From Phaeosaccion multiseriatum (Eukaryota; Ochrophyta, other classes): 64,000 nucleotides of DNA. A program made the position numbers and the translations under genes. A model generated the notes under the pieces. The model had not been told where the DNA came from and ran no database searches. It saw only the letters and a program-made list of their open reading frames with translations. This document shows, in pieces, positions 1-12,812 of the stretch (the first letter of the stretch is position 1; the number at the start of each line of letters is the position of its first letter). The stretch is from positions 930,001 to 994,000 of the forward strand of contig OZ218962.1 of NCBI GenBank assembly GCA_965112735.1, in the 5' to 3' direction.

Positions 1-93
1 CTCCCTCCCTCCCTCCCTCTCTCTCTCTCTCCCTCTCTCCCTCCCTCCCTCCCCTCCGTCTCTACATACATATCCCGCTCTCTCCCTCCTTAC

Positions 94-2112
94 CCTCCTT
101 GGTCATGGGGCGGATGGTGGTGACGGGCTTGTCAGGAAGTTTGTACAGCTTAATCTGGCGGGCCATTGTCATCCTCGGGGGGAGGCGACTGAAGCCCACG
201 TCTATGAGCTTCTTAGGATTGATGGAGCGGTGGTAGTAGCGACATGAGGACACTGGCTTGGGTAGCACGACTCCGGCGGTGTAGACGGCCTGACGAGGAG
301 GAGGAGGAGGTGGGGGTGAGGAGGGGGTAGGGGGAGGAGGAGGAGGAGGAGGAGGAGGAGGAGGAGGAGGAGGAGGAGGAGGAGGAGGAGGGGGTGTGGG
401 TAAGATTGCTCGTTCTCGGTTCTTTCTGTTCTGACTGACTGACTGACTGACTGGCCGACTGACTGACCGACCGACTCACTGAATACCTGATTGATTCCAT
501 CACTGATCAACTACCTGGCTAACTCTCCCTGCCTCCCTGCCTCCCTCCCTCCCTCCCTCCCTACCTGCCAGACGCCCTGCCTGTTGACCCTTCTGGTGAT
601 CTCCTTGATGAGTACAGGGGCGAGGCGCTTGCTGCGCAGCCTCTTGTGCACGCACAAAAAGTTAATCTCCACCGTCTTGATTTCCGTGCCGTGGACCTTC
701 ATGCTGCGAGGTTGAGAGAGGGAGAGTGAGCACACAGGTGGAGAGAGGAGAGCCGACAGAGTGAGCGAGGGAGACCAAACATGGGGAAAGGCAAGGGGGT
801 GGAGAGAGGGGGAGAGAGGGGGAGAGCGTGAGAGTGTGTGAAAGAGAGAGAGAGAGAGACGGGAGAGCAAGAGGGAGAGAGGAGGAGAAGCAGATGATCT
901 AACAGCGCGTATCGTACACACACACACTCACATTGCCGGTATGCCCGTGATGAAGCCCATGAGCTTGCCGGTCTTGGAGCTGCGCACCCCGACGTGGAAG
1001 TCCTTGCGGAACCCGGGGGGGGTGAGGGCCCACAGAAGAAAGTCAGCGGAGTAGTCGAAGCGGAACATGTTGTCGTTGTCCTCCACGTAGTTCTCGGAGA
1101 GTAGCGTGTACACCTCCTGCAGTTGGAGTTGGAGTTTTGGCGATGATTGCGGTGTTTTAAAGTTTTAGGTGAGAGGGGGGGGGGGGGGCTCTCATGTCCG
1201 GGCTTTTGTTCGCTCTGGCTGCCTGACTGACTACCTGTCAGCCTGACTGATTGCCCGACAGCCTACCCACCTATCTGCCCGTGCATGCATCTGTCTGACT
1301 GACTGATATGGTATGGTACAAGACAAGCAATCAAACAAGGCCGCTCACCTGCATCTCCTCTTTGCTATTGACGTCCATGTCACTCCACTCAAAGCCACTG
1401 GGCATGTTGTAGGGTGTGTCTCTAATGTCCTCAATTGTCTTGGTGTCAATCTCTCCTGACGTTTCAGGGGTCTCGCCAAGCTGGGGCACTGGCTGCGTGT
1501 TCCAGAATCTGATGAATGGCGATGGGTGGAAGAACGAGAGAGGTTCCGTGAGATATTCAGAGCAAGACGAAGAGTTGGGTTCAGGAGACGACAAGGATGA
1601 GTAAGACCAAGGACGAGTGGAGACTAGTCAGAGATGCGTGGAGATTTGCGGAAGGGAAAGGAGGACAGAGAAGATGACAGACGGCCTTCCTTTCCCCTTC
1701 ACTCTCTCTTTACTCACTTGTGCTCCTTCTCGGGCTGCTTTTCCCTCCTCCTCTGCATTTCCCTCAGCTGCCCCCTCTGCATTTCCTTCAACTGCTCCTG
1801 TCGAAGAGGCTGTGCGATTTGGTCGCCTCCGTTGGACGCCGCCCCTCCGGCTGCTGCGGCTGCTGCGGCCGCTGCGGCCGCTTTGGCACCCCTCTTGCCC
1901 TTCTTCTTCCCTTTCTTCCTATACCCCCCCCCTACGCCCCCGGATGAAGGCGCTTGCGCTATTGTTCCGTTGCTCCCTGTTGCTGGCGCCTTCCCCTCCT
2001 CCTCCTCCTCCTCTCCCTCCCCACCCTCTTCCTCCTCCTCCACTACATCAGCCTCCTCCTTCTTCCCGTCTTCAATCCCCACCTCGGCAAGCTTCTCCAC
2101 GATCCCTGCCAT
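94..2112 (-). CDS. NMT: Glycylpeptide N-tetradecanoyltransferase (N-myristoyltransferase), 3' part missing
   Basis: Transfers myristate from myristoyl-CoA to N-terminal glycines of cytosolic proteins. Five exons are visible: 2112-1718, 1508-1349, 1116-932, 703-565 and 289-94 (358 codons); all junction phases agree and the donors are GTGAGT-like or GTAGGG/GTAAGG. The N-terminal 130 residues are low-complexity (acidic, Gly/Ala and Lys stretches), as in other NMTs. Conserved blocks follow: [44 protein letters not shown] (acyl-CoA-binding core), [13 protein letters not shown] and [13 protein letters not shown]. The last visible exon ends in phase 1 at a GTAAGG donor and bases 1-93 are pyrimidine-rich intron, so roughly the last 150-200 residues, including the C-terminal carboxylate, lie outside the window. 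The start is the first ATG in frame with the conserved core. It is divergent from the ETF-QO gene. Confidence 0.95.
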
Positions 2113-2270
2113 TGCTCTACTACTCTATGACTCTCCCGCTTTTTCGTGTTTGCAGACACGCGAGATCCACGCGATCGGTCCCAGCCGGATGAGGCCGGTC
2201 TGCCGGCATCCACTGCCATCCCTTCTCCGCGCCTCGCGACTGCTCTTCAACTTGGTTCTGTTGTTCTGCC
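2113..2270. promoter_or_regulatory. Shared upstream region of divergent NMT and ETF-QO genes
   Basis: Only 158 bases separate the two start codons, which point away from each other, so any core promoters must lie here or inside the 5' ends of the genes. I see no convincing TATA box. The call rests on geometry only. Confidence 0.45.
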
Positions 2271-5200
2271 ATGTCTGGGCTGCTGAGGCGAGCTTCTGCT
2301 GCTGCGGGTGGTACGTGGCTGCGAAGGAGGCGAGGAGAGCCTCCATCGCATTCAGCTCTAATCGCCGCGGTGGCATCAGCGAGCGGTGGAGCGAGGGGAG
2401 GGCCCCACCGAAAGTACAGTGAGACAACAAGGCGGCGAGCAAGAGGAGCCAGCGCTGCCATCCGGAGCAGATATGGCGGTGGAGGAACAAAGTCATCGCA
2501 CCATGCAGGGAGGGGGAGCTTGTCATGGTCGTCTCGTGGGGGGGAAGGAGGAGCCTCTGCGCCGTTTAGTTCGCAAGCTGACTGCAGGTTGGGGAGAGCG
2601 TTGTGTTGAAGAAGTCTACCTTTTGAGGGGGATTGGGCCCTGACAAGCCGCTCGAAACGCCGTCACTTGTGTCTGTATACAGTGACCGCTTCTCTTTTCC
2701 TCTGTGCAGCCAGAATCTAGGCTCATCACGTCCGTTCCCCCTCCCTCCTTGTTGCCCTCTGCCTTTCCCTTGGCCTCTCTCCACCTCCGTCGCGGCGATG
2801 ATACCACCATCCAGTGAGAGAGAGAGTATGGAGTACGACGTGGTCATCGTAGGTGCAGGCCCGGCGGGGCTGTCTGCCGCCATTCGACTGAAGCAGCTCG
2901 ATGCTGAGCTCAGTGTCTGTGTCGTGGAGAAGGGCGCCGAGGTGTGTTGCGTGGCGTTGTCCACATATAGGCCACAGCCAAACTGCCCGCAGCCCCCACC
3001 CACAGGACCTTACTCACTCTCGTGCCCACGCTCCTCCTCCTCATGTATTGTATTCCAACCCACGCACTCTGAGAGGTGTCACATTTGCACCTTTCTACAG
3101 AGACAATGCCATCTGCCACGCCAATCCTCCAGCCAAATCTTCCAACCACCCCCCACCCCCACTCCCCCTTCTTCGCTCATCTCTCTCTCTCTCTCTCTCT
3201 CTCTTCCTCTCTTCCTCTCTTGTCTGCCTGTCTCTCTCTCCCCCTCTCTCTGCCATGTACCGCGGCCGTACCGCTCCTTCTTTGTAGGTTGGGGCGCACA
3301 TCTTATCAGGCAACGTATTCGAGCCTCGGGCCTTGGACGAGCTGCTTCCCGATTGGCGAGAGCAGAGGGATGCGGCGGCTGCTGCTGGAGGGGAGGACGC
3401 AGCGGCGACCCATCCCGTTCGCACACGGGTCACAGAGGACCGATTCAGCGTTCTTACCTCTTCCACAGGGGAAGTGGGCTTACCCGGTATGCTGCTGCCC
3501 AAGGAGCTGCACAACGACGGCAATTATATTGTCAGTCTGTCACAGGTAAAAGAGAGCTGGGCCTGGTTGTTCTTGTAAGTATTCTGGTTCTGTTCTTTTG
3601 GTTGTTGTTGTTGCTGTTGTTGTTGTTCTTCGTAAGTTTGTTCGTTTGTTTGTGTACTTCTTGCTCGTTCCTCTTTTTGCGCGCTCTTGTCCTCTCCTCC
3701 TCCTCCTCCTCCTCCTCCTCCTTCCTCCTCCTACAACTACAACTACAACTACAACTACTGCTACCCACCATCTCACTTATTCTTCCTTCTGCCGTGTGGT
3801 GCCATCTTCTCTTTGTCCACCGCTCTCTGCCTCTACCCTCTGACCTCTGCCTCTAGCTGTGCCGCTGGCTCGGCGAGCAGGCGGAAGAGATGGGAGTGGA
3901 GATCTATCCGGGCTTCGCGGCCGCCGAGGTGCTCTACAGCTACAGCGATAGCGACACCAGCGGCAGCAGCGGCAAGAGGAAAGAAGGGGTGTTGGGAATC
4001 GCCACCCGCGACGTGGGTATCGCCAAGAGCGGGGAGAAGAAGGCGACGTTCGAGAGAGGGGTGGAGCTGCGGGGCAGGCAGACGCTCTTTGCAGAGGGGG
4101 CACGGGGATCGTGCTCAGAGGAAGTGATGGGCGTGTTTGACCTGAGGAAGGAGTGCGACGTGCAGCTCTACGGCCTCGGCATTAAAGAAGTGTGGCAGGT
4201 GAGGGAGGCGCAGCGGCAGGGGGTGGGTCAAGCGGTGGTGACTTGGGTCCTCTCACCAGGGGGGGGGCTTCGGGTGAGAGGGCTCAGGCAAGCACACCAC
4301 ACTCTCACAGCGCTTCTCACACCCTCTCTCTCTCTCTCTCTCTCTCTCATTTGTGTCCGTCTCTCTCTCTCTCCTTTCCTCCAACTTCGTCTACTAAGCC
4401 TTCTTTCTCTCTTCCCTCTCTCTCCCTCCCTCCCCCCCCCCCCCTCTCTCTTTTTCCCTCTCCCTCTCTCTCAACCCCCCCCCCACCCCCCCCACCCCTC
4501 CCTGCCTCTGTGCAGGTGCCGGACAGCGTGTCCAGGCCTGGTTATGTGCAGCACACGCTCGGATGGCCCCTCCAATCTCACCCTCTGGATAGGAATTTTG
4601 GGGGGTCGTTCCTGTACCACATGGACGGGGGACTAGTGCAGGTAGGAGGAGGAGGAGGAGGAGGAGGAGGAGGAGGAGGGAGGAGGAGGAGGAGGAGGAG
4701 GAGGAGGAGGAGGAGGAGGAGGCGGAGGAAGAGGAGGAGGAGGAGGAGGAGGAGGAGGAGGAGGAGGAGGAGGAGGAGGGAGAGGAGGAGAAGGAGGAGG
4801 AGGAGGAAGAAGGGGAGGAGGAGGAGGAGGAGGAGGAGGAGGAGGAGAAGGAGGAGGAGGAGGAGGAGAAAGAAGGGGAGGTGAAAGAGGATGAGGACGG
4901 GGGCGACGACTCACTCACTCACCTACTCATTCACTCACTCACCCCGCGCACACACCCCACCCATCCAAAACCTACCCACACCCAGGTGGGTTTTGTGGTG
5001 GGTCTCGGCTACGAGAACCCATACCTCAACCCGTACCAGGAGTTCCAGCAGTGGAAGCACCACCCATCCATCTCCGCCCACTTGAAGGGAGGCGAGTGTA
5101 TCTCCTACGGGGCGAGGGTGCTCAACGAGGGAGGGTACCACGCCCTACCCAAGGTCACTTTCCCCGGGGGGGCGCTACTGGGGTGTGCCGCGGGCACGCT

Positions 5201-7018
5201 CAACTCCGTCAAGATTAAAGGTGTGTGTGTGTGTGTGTGTGTGGGTGTGCGTGTGTGTGTATGCTTCTGTGTATGTGTACCTGTATACAAGTAGTGCCCA
5301 CGCCCCTCACCCCCCCCCCCCAACACACACACACATACGCACACTCACCTCCCTTGCCCTCTCATGGTCGTTGTCTTCGTACACGTACCATCATGTTCAT
5401 CATCTTGTCGCTGCCCCGCCCTCTCAGGCACCCACACGGCCGTGAAGAGCGGTATGTTGGCGGCAGAGGCCACTCACCACCTCCTCACTGTCGCTGAGGG
5501 GGAAGGCGAGCCGAGTGGGGCGACTGATGCGCCGAAGGAATCGGACTTTCAAGAGCGACTAGGTGTGTGTGCGTGTGTGCGTGTGTGTGTGTGCGTGTGT
5601 GCGTGTGTGCGTGCTGGGTACTACCTGTGAACCTCCTCCCACCCACCCCACTTCACATGGTTGATGCCTTGATTCTCTTTCACTAAACTTGCACCTTCGA
5701 AACAGACACTTCCTGGGTGGTGGACGAGCTGAAGAGCGTCCGCAATTGCCATGCCTCCTTCAAGGCAGGGGTGGTGCCCGGCCTGCTCTACACTGCCCTC
5801 TCGACCTTCCTCCTCAAGGGCAGGTAGGGAGAGAGGGAGGGAGGGAGGGAGGGAGGGAGGGAGGGAGGGAGGGAGGGAGGGAGGGAGGGAGGGAGGGAGG
5901 GAGGGAGGGAGTGGAGGGAGGGAAGGAAGGAGCGAGGGGATGGGTGGGTGGGTGGGTGGGTGGGTGAGTCTGTGTGTGTGTGTGTGTGAGTGAGTGCATG
6001 ACTGACTGACTGCCTGACTACCTGCCTGCCTGACTGACTGCCTGCCTGCCTGCCTGACTGACTGACCATCTCGCACACACTTGTCCCATGCTGTACGTTA
6101 CGTACGTTTTCTCCCTATTCCCCACCCCACCCCACCCCACCGCACCCCACCGTGATCCGCCACTCTCCCCACCCTTTATGCACACAGAGAGCCTTGGTCT
6201 ATTCGAGTCAAGACCTCAGACGCAGAGTCCACAAAGAAGGCAACTGAATGCTCCCCCATCGACTACCCCAAGCCGGACGGCAAGCTCTCCTTCGACCTCC
6301 TCAGCAACCTTGCCCGCAGCGGCACCAACCACGAGCACGATCAGCCCGCGCACCTCCGCATCAAGGTGCGTTCAGTTCGTTCATATTCGTTGCTTCACTT
6401 ATATATGTAGTAGTACGTCATTCTCTAAGGTTGATTCCTGTAAGTCAATAAAATTCCCTCCGCCCCTTTATCTCCAAATGCCCCATCAATGGGTTGGTGC
6501 TTGTTTTGCTTTGCTTTGCTTTGCTTTGTTAGGCTTCTTTCCTTCTTTACTCTACTTTACTTGGCTTAACTCGGCTTTGCTTGCCCCTTCTTCGCCCTGC
6601 TTGCCCCCCCCCCACCCCTCTCTCTAAATGTACGACTTTTATGTCTCTCTCTCTCGTTCTCTCTCTCTCTCTCTCTCTCCATGTGTGTGTGCGTGCATGT
6701 GTGCGTGTAAAGCCTTCTCTTCAGGACGTCCCTGAGCAGGAATCTCTGCAGGTGTACGCGGGTCCGGAGCAGCGATTTTGCCCCGCTGCGGTGTATGAGT
6801 ACGCTGCTTCAGCATCAGAGGAGGAGGGGGAGGGGGGAGGAGGAGGGGGCGAGGGAGACGACAAGAAGCACCAGCAGAGAGAGGAGCAAACACAGAGGCT
6901 GGTGATCAACGCCCAGAACTGCGTACACTGCAAATGCTGCTCCATCAAGATGCCCAGGGAGTACATTGATTGGACGGTGCCCGAGGGCGGCGGGGGACCA
7001 AGCTACACCCTTACGTAA
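2271..7018 (+). CDS. ETFDH: Electron transfer flavoprotein:ubiquinone oxidoreductase (ETF dehydrogenase)
   Basis: Mitochondrial inner-membrane flavoprotein that passes electrons from ETF to ubiquinone during fatty-acid and amino-acid oxidation. Ten exons: 2271-2587, 2710-2941, 3288-3545, 3857-4198, 4516-4641, 4986-5220, 5428-5562, 5706-5823, 6188-6365, 6725-7018; the sum is 745 codons including the stop and every phase matches. Residues 1-50 are rich in Arg, Ser and Ala, like a mitochondrial presequence. The FAD dinucleotide motif [10 protein letters not shown] lies near residue 150. Later conserved blocks are [50 protein letters not shown] and GPEQRFCPA. The four cysteines of the [4Fe-4S] cluster are present (RFCPA and NCVHCKCC). 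An acidic Gly/Glu-rich insert of about 30 residues lies between the first and second cluster cysteines. The upstream start was chosen because exon 1 joins exon 2 in phase and supplies a presequence. Confidence 0.95.
4644..4875. repeat. (AGG)n tract in ETF-QO intron 5
   Basis: About 230 bases of AGG triplets with scattered GAA and GGC variants, starting just after the GTAGGA donor of exon 5. Purine-only on the transcribed strand. Confidence 0.95.
5833..5911. repeat. (GGGA)n tract in ETF-QO intron 8
   Basis: Near-perfect tetranucleotide run immediately after the exon 8 donor, followed by GGGT repeats to about 5966 and then a CTGA/CTGC-rich stretch to 6065. Confidence 0.95.
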
Positions 7019-7437
7019 TGGACCAACATAATGGTATGCTGGATGCAGTATGGACTTAACGTAATGTTTATGTTCGACCTTGAAACGTATAGGCCATGCA
7101 CGCACGCACGCACACACGCGCGCACGCACACACAGACAACCGGAAACCTGTTTGATATGTATTTCATTAGAATCCTTTTTTTTTTTTTTTATGCGCGTCC
7201 TCCTGCTGCACTTGCACAATACTTCAGGCGCCATCATGTACCATCCTTTTTGTCTGCCCCTGCTCATCGGCGTCCTGCACACATCATGCTGCTGCTCCTG
7301 CTCTATCACCAACTGCTGCTGTGTCACCAATGGCTGCTGTGTCACCAACTGCTGTCGCGGCTGCTGCATTCCACTGGGGCTGAAGCATGTCAGCAAACTA
7401 CCAACAAAGCAAGCCCAAGCCCATGCACATCTCTCCT
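7019..7437. other. Convergent 3' spacer between ETF-QO and the R3H-SUZ gene
   Basis: No coding region is supported. It contains an (ACGC)-rich stretch at about 7097-7136, a T14 run near 7176-7190, and at 7301-7349 three degenerate copies of the dispersed word described in the findings (CTSTRTCACCAAY form), separated by CTG triplets. Both genes must end their transcripts here. Confidence 0.7.
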
Positions 7438-9393
7438 CTACCCGAGGGATGGGAAATGCTCCTCGTAGGCAACATTCGGCACATGCTGCTGCTGCTGCTG
7501 TTGGTGGTGGTGGCTTTGCTGCTGGTACTGCTGGTGCTGCGGCTGTTGCTGCTGCTGCTGATACGAGTAGTGAGTGTACAGATTCTGCTGGTGCTGCTGG
7601 TGCTGCTGAACAGAGTGCTGTGGTTGATTGTAAGTCGTGTAGCCTTGATGCTGTTGCTGCTGCGCCTGTTGCGCCTGTTGCGGCGCCGCCCCGCCGTAGG
7701 ACGCATACCCGCCGCCGCCGCCGCCGCCGCCCCCCCCCATAGTGCTGTGGCCTTGATGCTGCATGGTGTAACCGTAAGATGCCCCTCCTGCCTGGCGCTG
7801 GCCTGGCTGTTGCTGCCCACTGTTGCGATACAATTCAACCAATGCGAAGGAGGAGGGAGAAGAGGATGACGATGATGATGATATGATGATGATGGTGGTG
7901 GCATAATGACATACAACAACAACACCACATTTCACACCCACTTACACACACCCACACACCCACACCCACAACATACATACACATATACCCACACCTTCAA
8001 ACAAACACACCCACACACACCGACCCACCGACACACACACTCCCTTCTTTCCCTCTCGGCCATCCACATGCCTTTCACTCTCACTCTCTCTCTCGACACT
8101 TCTCAATATACACCATATACATAATAATACATCCTTCACACTCCGAAGTACGAGGTTCAGTCTCAACTGACAAAACAACCCCCCCCCCTCCAAAACTCTT
8201 CCGATCAACCCCTACCCCAGCGCATCCCCCCCATCCCACTCGGTGCGCCATGGCATGCTCACTTCTGCGCCCCTCACCCCGCCTCACCTTCTCTGATAGT
8301 AGTCCATCGAGGACGCATCCATCATTGCCTGCTGCCCCACCCCTGCCGAGCCTGCGTACATACTCCGAGGCCCACCGCCAGAGCTGTCGTAGTAGCTCAC
8401 TCCTCCTCCTCCACCACCTCCTCCTCCTGCTGCCCCTTTCCCTCCACCCCCTCCTCCACCAGAGGCCATCTGCTGTTGCATATGGTGTGGCGATCCTGCT
8501 CGCATCATGTGCAGTTGCTGCTGCTGCTGCTGCTGCACCACCCATTGTGGACCACCGACTCCCATCCCCATACCACCCTGCCCCGACGGAGGCGGAGGTG
8601 GTGGGTTCATCATCATTTGACCTCCTTGCCCTTGCTGCACCATTGGACCTCCACCCCCTCCTACAGAAGCCGAGGCCATTCGATAGGGGCTAAAGTTGGG
8701 GGCGTAGAGGTCCGTGTTCCGTTGAAAGTCGGGGTCTAAAGCTTCTCTTTGTCGATCTCGCAGCTCCACCTTCTTCCCCTTCCACTTGCCAGCGTTTGGC
8801 ACCTGCTTCCCTCTGGAAGAGCCTCCTCCCCCACCCCCCCCTCCTCCTCCTCCTCCTCCTCCTCCTCCACCACCACCACCACCACTATTTCCACCCCCGT
8901 CTCCTCCTCGTCCTCCTCCGCCCTCTCCTTCGTGACCGTTGCCGTTGCCTCGATCCCCGGCTCCTGCTCTCAACCCACCGATCGTCTTCCCACGTTCACC
9001 AGTCCCTGGTCCTCCCTGAGACCCTGCTACTCCTTGCATGCCTGTGCTTCCCTCGTCACCACTCCTTCCTCCTCCCTCCACCCCTCCCCCTCCTCCTCCC
9101 GCTGACTTCCTGGCACTGACTGCCGGTGAAGGCGGCGGAATCCCATCTGCAGGCAGCTTCCCCCTTCCCCTGCCGAACCCCTTGCTTCCGTCTGGGCCCG
9201 CGGAAGACACCACCTTGCCTCTGGAGCTTGTCTTTCTCCCCTCCCCTGTCATAGTTGGGGAGTCTGAGCCCACCCCCCCCCCTCCCTCTGTGCTGCTGCT
9301 GCTACTGCCACCACCGCCACCGCTCTCGGAGCTAGGGCTAGCGGTTCCGAAGATGCGAGCCCTGGCCTCCGCGTACGCCTTGGGAGATAGACA

Positions 9394-9448
<55 letters not shown>

Positions 9449-9685
9449 ACACGATGAACGAGTCGAGTCGAATAAGGGTCACGAGGAGAGTGTGTTAGGA
9501 CCCAAGGCGAAGCGTAGAGGAGATGCAGGGGGGACGGGGAAGGCAAGGCTGAGGAACGACAAGAAGCATGGAGGGAAGTGGTAATTTCCTGATGGGTTGT
9601 CTGCAGAGGACACCAACCGCTCACACGACAGAACACAGGTTAAGCAGCACACACACTCACACACATACACGCACCCACACATTGA

Positions 9686-9716
<31 letters not shown>

Positions 9717-11357
9717 TCGTTCTCTCTCGGCCACGCTAGTCCCTCCTTGATTCCCCTTGGCATTGACGCCGCCCATCGAGTTCTGCTTCGGACCCTTGGG
9801 TTTTCTTTTCATGAGCATGATCTTCTTGCCACTTCCATCTCCTCCTCCTCCTCCTCCTCCTCCTCCTCCTCCTCCTCCGTTAGGCCCCATGCCGTTCCCA
9901 GCACCAAAGCCCCCCCCCCCCTCGCCACCACCCTCGCTGCCTCCAGCACCCGCTTGGCTGGGTAGGGTTATGTCAATGAGAAGCACCTTGGGACACCTGC
10001 TATTGACTGTCTTGATGAGGACGATGGGTCGGGGATAGCTGGGGTCCTGGTCTTGCTCTATGACCTGGTGGTCCAGTTGGAAGCGCTGTGCGATGCGGTG
10101 TGCGATGAGCCGACTGAGGAGGGAGGAGGAGGAGGGGCGGGAGGAGGAGGAGGAAGAGGGGAGAGGAGGAGGAGGAGCAGCAGAAAGAGGAGGAGCAGGA
10201 GCAGGAGCAGGAGGAGGAGCGGGAGGAGGAGGAGGGAGGAGGAATATGCCTTAGTCAGTTACATGGCTTACAGAATCATTTCACAGATACATTATCCACC
10301 CAAAGAACATTCAACCCCCACTCCAGACGGTTTCGAAAGGATGTAAAAAAGAGCGTGTATCTCCCTTCCTCCCTTCCCTTCCTTCCACTGCCGCCCAGGT
10401 GCGAGACTCGATCAATAAACTAACGGACCAACTTATTGACTTACTGATAGTTGTTGAGCGGCTCTAGCTGCAGCTCTCTCTCCCTTCCCTTCATGAAGCG
10501 AAGCACCTTGTCCTCCAGCTGCAGCACCTTGAGCCGCTCTCTGCTGTTCTCCAAGCCATCTGTGAGGGCGGGATCGATGGGGGCGTCCTTCTCGGCCGCA
10601 GCGTGTGCGGCGGCCACAGCGGGGGAGAGCACCATCCCGCCTCCTCCGCTCACCGACGCACTTATCCACGCCGCCGCAGAAACGGACATTGTGCCTCCGC
10701 CTGCCACTGTCACTGTTGCTGGTGCTGGTGTTGCTCCTCTTGAGACCGGCCCAGCTCCAGGAGCTCCTGCTGGTACCGCACCTGTTGGTAGTACTGTTGA
10801 TGCTGTTGCTGCTGCTCCTGGTGCTGCGGCTGCTGCTGCAGCGCTGCCTGCTGTCGCTGATGGGGATCCCGTTCCATTCTCAGGCACGGACGCTCCTGCA
10901 CCACTTCCCGCTGGACCGGCAGCGGAGCCGTTGGCATTGCCTTCGCCACCGCCGCCACCGCCTAATGCAGGGCTGCTGCTGGCCAGGCCACCCGGGCTAG
11001 TGCTGGGGCTGCCCGCCGATGCCGTAGGGGCCGTATTCGGGTCGTCCTGCTTGATGACAGCACAGTACGGTGACAAGAGGTTTGTGGCTGAGCATTCTGC
11101 GCGGCCTCCAAATGGAGTGTACAGTACCAGTCTATCAAAGGCACTGTAAACGTGCTGTACCAGTCTATCAAAACGTCTTCGTGCAATCCAATCACTCAAT
11201 CAAAAAAATCAAGGTTGAGATGAATCGACAAAACGCGGAGGACTGACTCAATTCAACACAAAAAGCAAGACAGGCCCCTCTGCCAGCACGCAGCGCTCTC
11301 CTTCAGACTCACCATCGACAGCTTGGATACAGCCGATTCCCATTCCTCTTCCGCCAT
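7438..11357 (-). CDS. R3H and SUZ domain RNA-binding protein
   Basis: Probable cytoplasmic mRNA- or ssDNA-binding protein of the R3HDM/Encore type. Five exons: 11357-11313, 11046-10445, 10113-9717, 9378-8288, 7819-7438 (839 codons with stop); phases agree throughout. Exon 1 encodes MAEEEWESAVSKLSM. Exon 2 is Ala/Gly/Pro-rich and ends in the first half of the R3H domain (RERELQLEPLNNY). Exon 3 opens with RLIAHRIAQRF, which carries the Arg-x3-His signature (residues about 217-221). Exon 3 ends in VAERER and joins AYAEARARIFG of exon 4, giving a complete SUZ motif near residue 350. The rest is Gly/Ser/Gln-rich and low-complexity and ends in FPSLG. The exon 2 acceptor is the tandem AAGCAG, so a one-Gln-longer form (start 11049) is equally in frame. 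The specific paralogue is uncertain. Confidence 0.88.
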
Positions 11358-12503
11358 AGGTGCCCTACTAAATACCTCCGCGGTGATCTGCCTTGCTGCT
11401 TCTCTGTTGCTACTGTCCCCAAGGATCACTTAGGCCACCAGGAATCTCTCCGGGGCTACTCCCTTGTTACCATAGCTATTTGCCATCTCATCCCCGATAT
11501 ACACGCAGCCTTTCCCCCACCCCTCCCCCCGCCTCCCTCCTTGTCCCTGTGGAGATATTATCCCTCCTTCAAGATCCTGAAAGCCGGCAAGAAAAGCAGT
11601 CAATACCACTGCGCTCCTCCCGACCCCGGATCCAAGCAGAGAGCGTCACAGCCAACGGAAGGCCCAGAGAGCTGGCACGACGGGGAAGAGGATCTGGGAT
11701 GACCTCCGAAAGTTTCTCTCTCCAGTTCTTCCGTCCCCTCTGCCCCACTTCCGCTCTTTGCCCCCCCCCTTCCTGCCCTCAGTCTATCGCCGCGTGGTTC
11801 GGCCTCCTGCTCCTTCCTCTTCCTCCTCTCCCTCTACGCCGGAACACAAAATGACATGACCGTCAAAGAGCGGCCCCCCCCACAAGGCCCAGCCCCCTCG
11901 GGATCGCTGACTTAGGAGCCGCCCACGTTTACTTTTACCCCTTTTTTTTTGTCGTTGTTCCCCTGTCGAAGTAGTAGTAGCAAGGCATAACAAAGCACAT
12001 CCTCCGCCGTTCCACTTTTAATGCTTTGTCTTCTTGCTTGTTACAAAACGCAGCGCAGGCCCCCGACCCACACTGTATAGCAGCAAGCAGGCCTACCGCC
12101 TTCCCTCCCTCCTTCCTTCTTCCTCCCTGCCTACTCACCTATCTACCCCCTACCTACCTACCTACCTACCCACCTACCTACAGGCTCCAGTTTGGAGGTG
12201 GGGCTGCCCAAAGTCCTCCATGCTGTAAGCATAGACGAACCAACTACAGGATCTACACCGACACCCCTCTCCTCTCCTTCCTTCTCCCTCTTCTCTTACA
12301 CTCAATACGCTATCGCCCACATTCTCGATAGCGCGCTATCGGCCGCCGGCCGATAGCGGTAGCGGATAGCACGCCGGCTGGCGCCGGCGACAGCGGATGG
12401 CACGCCAACAACCCCCCCCCCCCCCAAAGCCGGCTGGCGCCGGCGATAGCGGATAGCGGATAGTGTGTCAGGGGTTGATTACACCCACAACCCTCCTACT
12501 GCA
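11358..12503. other. Spacer between R3H-SUZ start and MenB stop
   Basis: No supported coding region. 11358-12140 is unique-looking, pyrimidine-rich sequence that should hold the R3H-SUZ promoter. A CCTA/CCTACC-rich run lies at about 12128-12182. A copy of the GC-rich inverted-repeat element follows at about 12296-12478. Confidence 0.6.
12296..12478. mobile_element. GC-rich MITE-like element, copy 1
   Basis: It shares with 15336-15499 the block CCACATTCTCGATAGCGCGC, a poly-C run followed by AAAGCCGGCTGGCGCCGGC, and the 3' end GCGGATAGTGTGTCAGGGG. GATAGC and its complement recur, so the element can fold on itself. The 5' terminus is diverged from copy 2 and its exact edge is uncertain. There is no coding capacity. 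Confidence 0.65.
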
Positions 12504-12765
12504 CTACAGCTTGGAAGTGGGGATGTTTCTAAAGCCCGGTGGACGCTTGTTCAGGAACGCGTCCCTGCCCTCCTTTCCCTCCTGCGACAAGTAGAATAGG
12601 CGCGTAGCGTTCCCCGCGAGCTGCTGAATGCCCGCCTGCCCATCCTCGTCGGAGTTGAGGGCGGCCTTGAGACAAGCGATGGCGGTGGGACTGTTCTGCA
12701 TGATGCGGCGGCACCACTTGAGGGTCTCCCGCTCGAGGTACTCCAGAGGCACCACCTGACACACA

Positions 12766-12812
<47 letters not shown>

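Noticed and set aside
4644-4900. Long Arg-, Glu- or Gly-rich frames over AGG tracts (also at 29846-30105 and 39326-39552)
   Set aside because: They arise because a triplet repeat has no stop in any frame; the tracts lie between good splice sites of conserved genes.
12128-12182. Telomere-like CCTA repeat
   Set aside because: The unit is CCTA/CCTACC without the regular CCCTAA or CCCTAAA phase.
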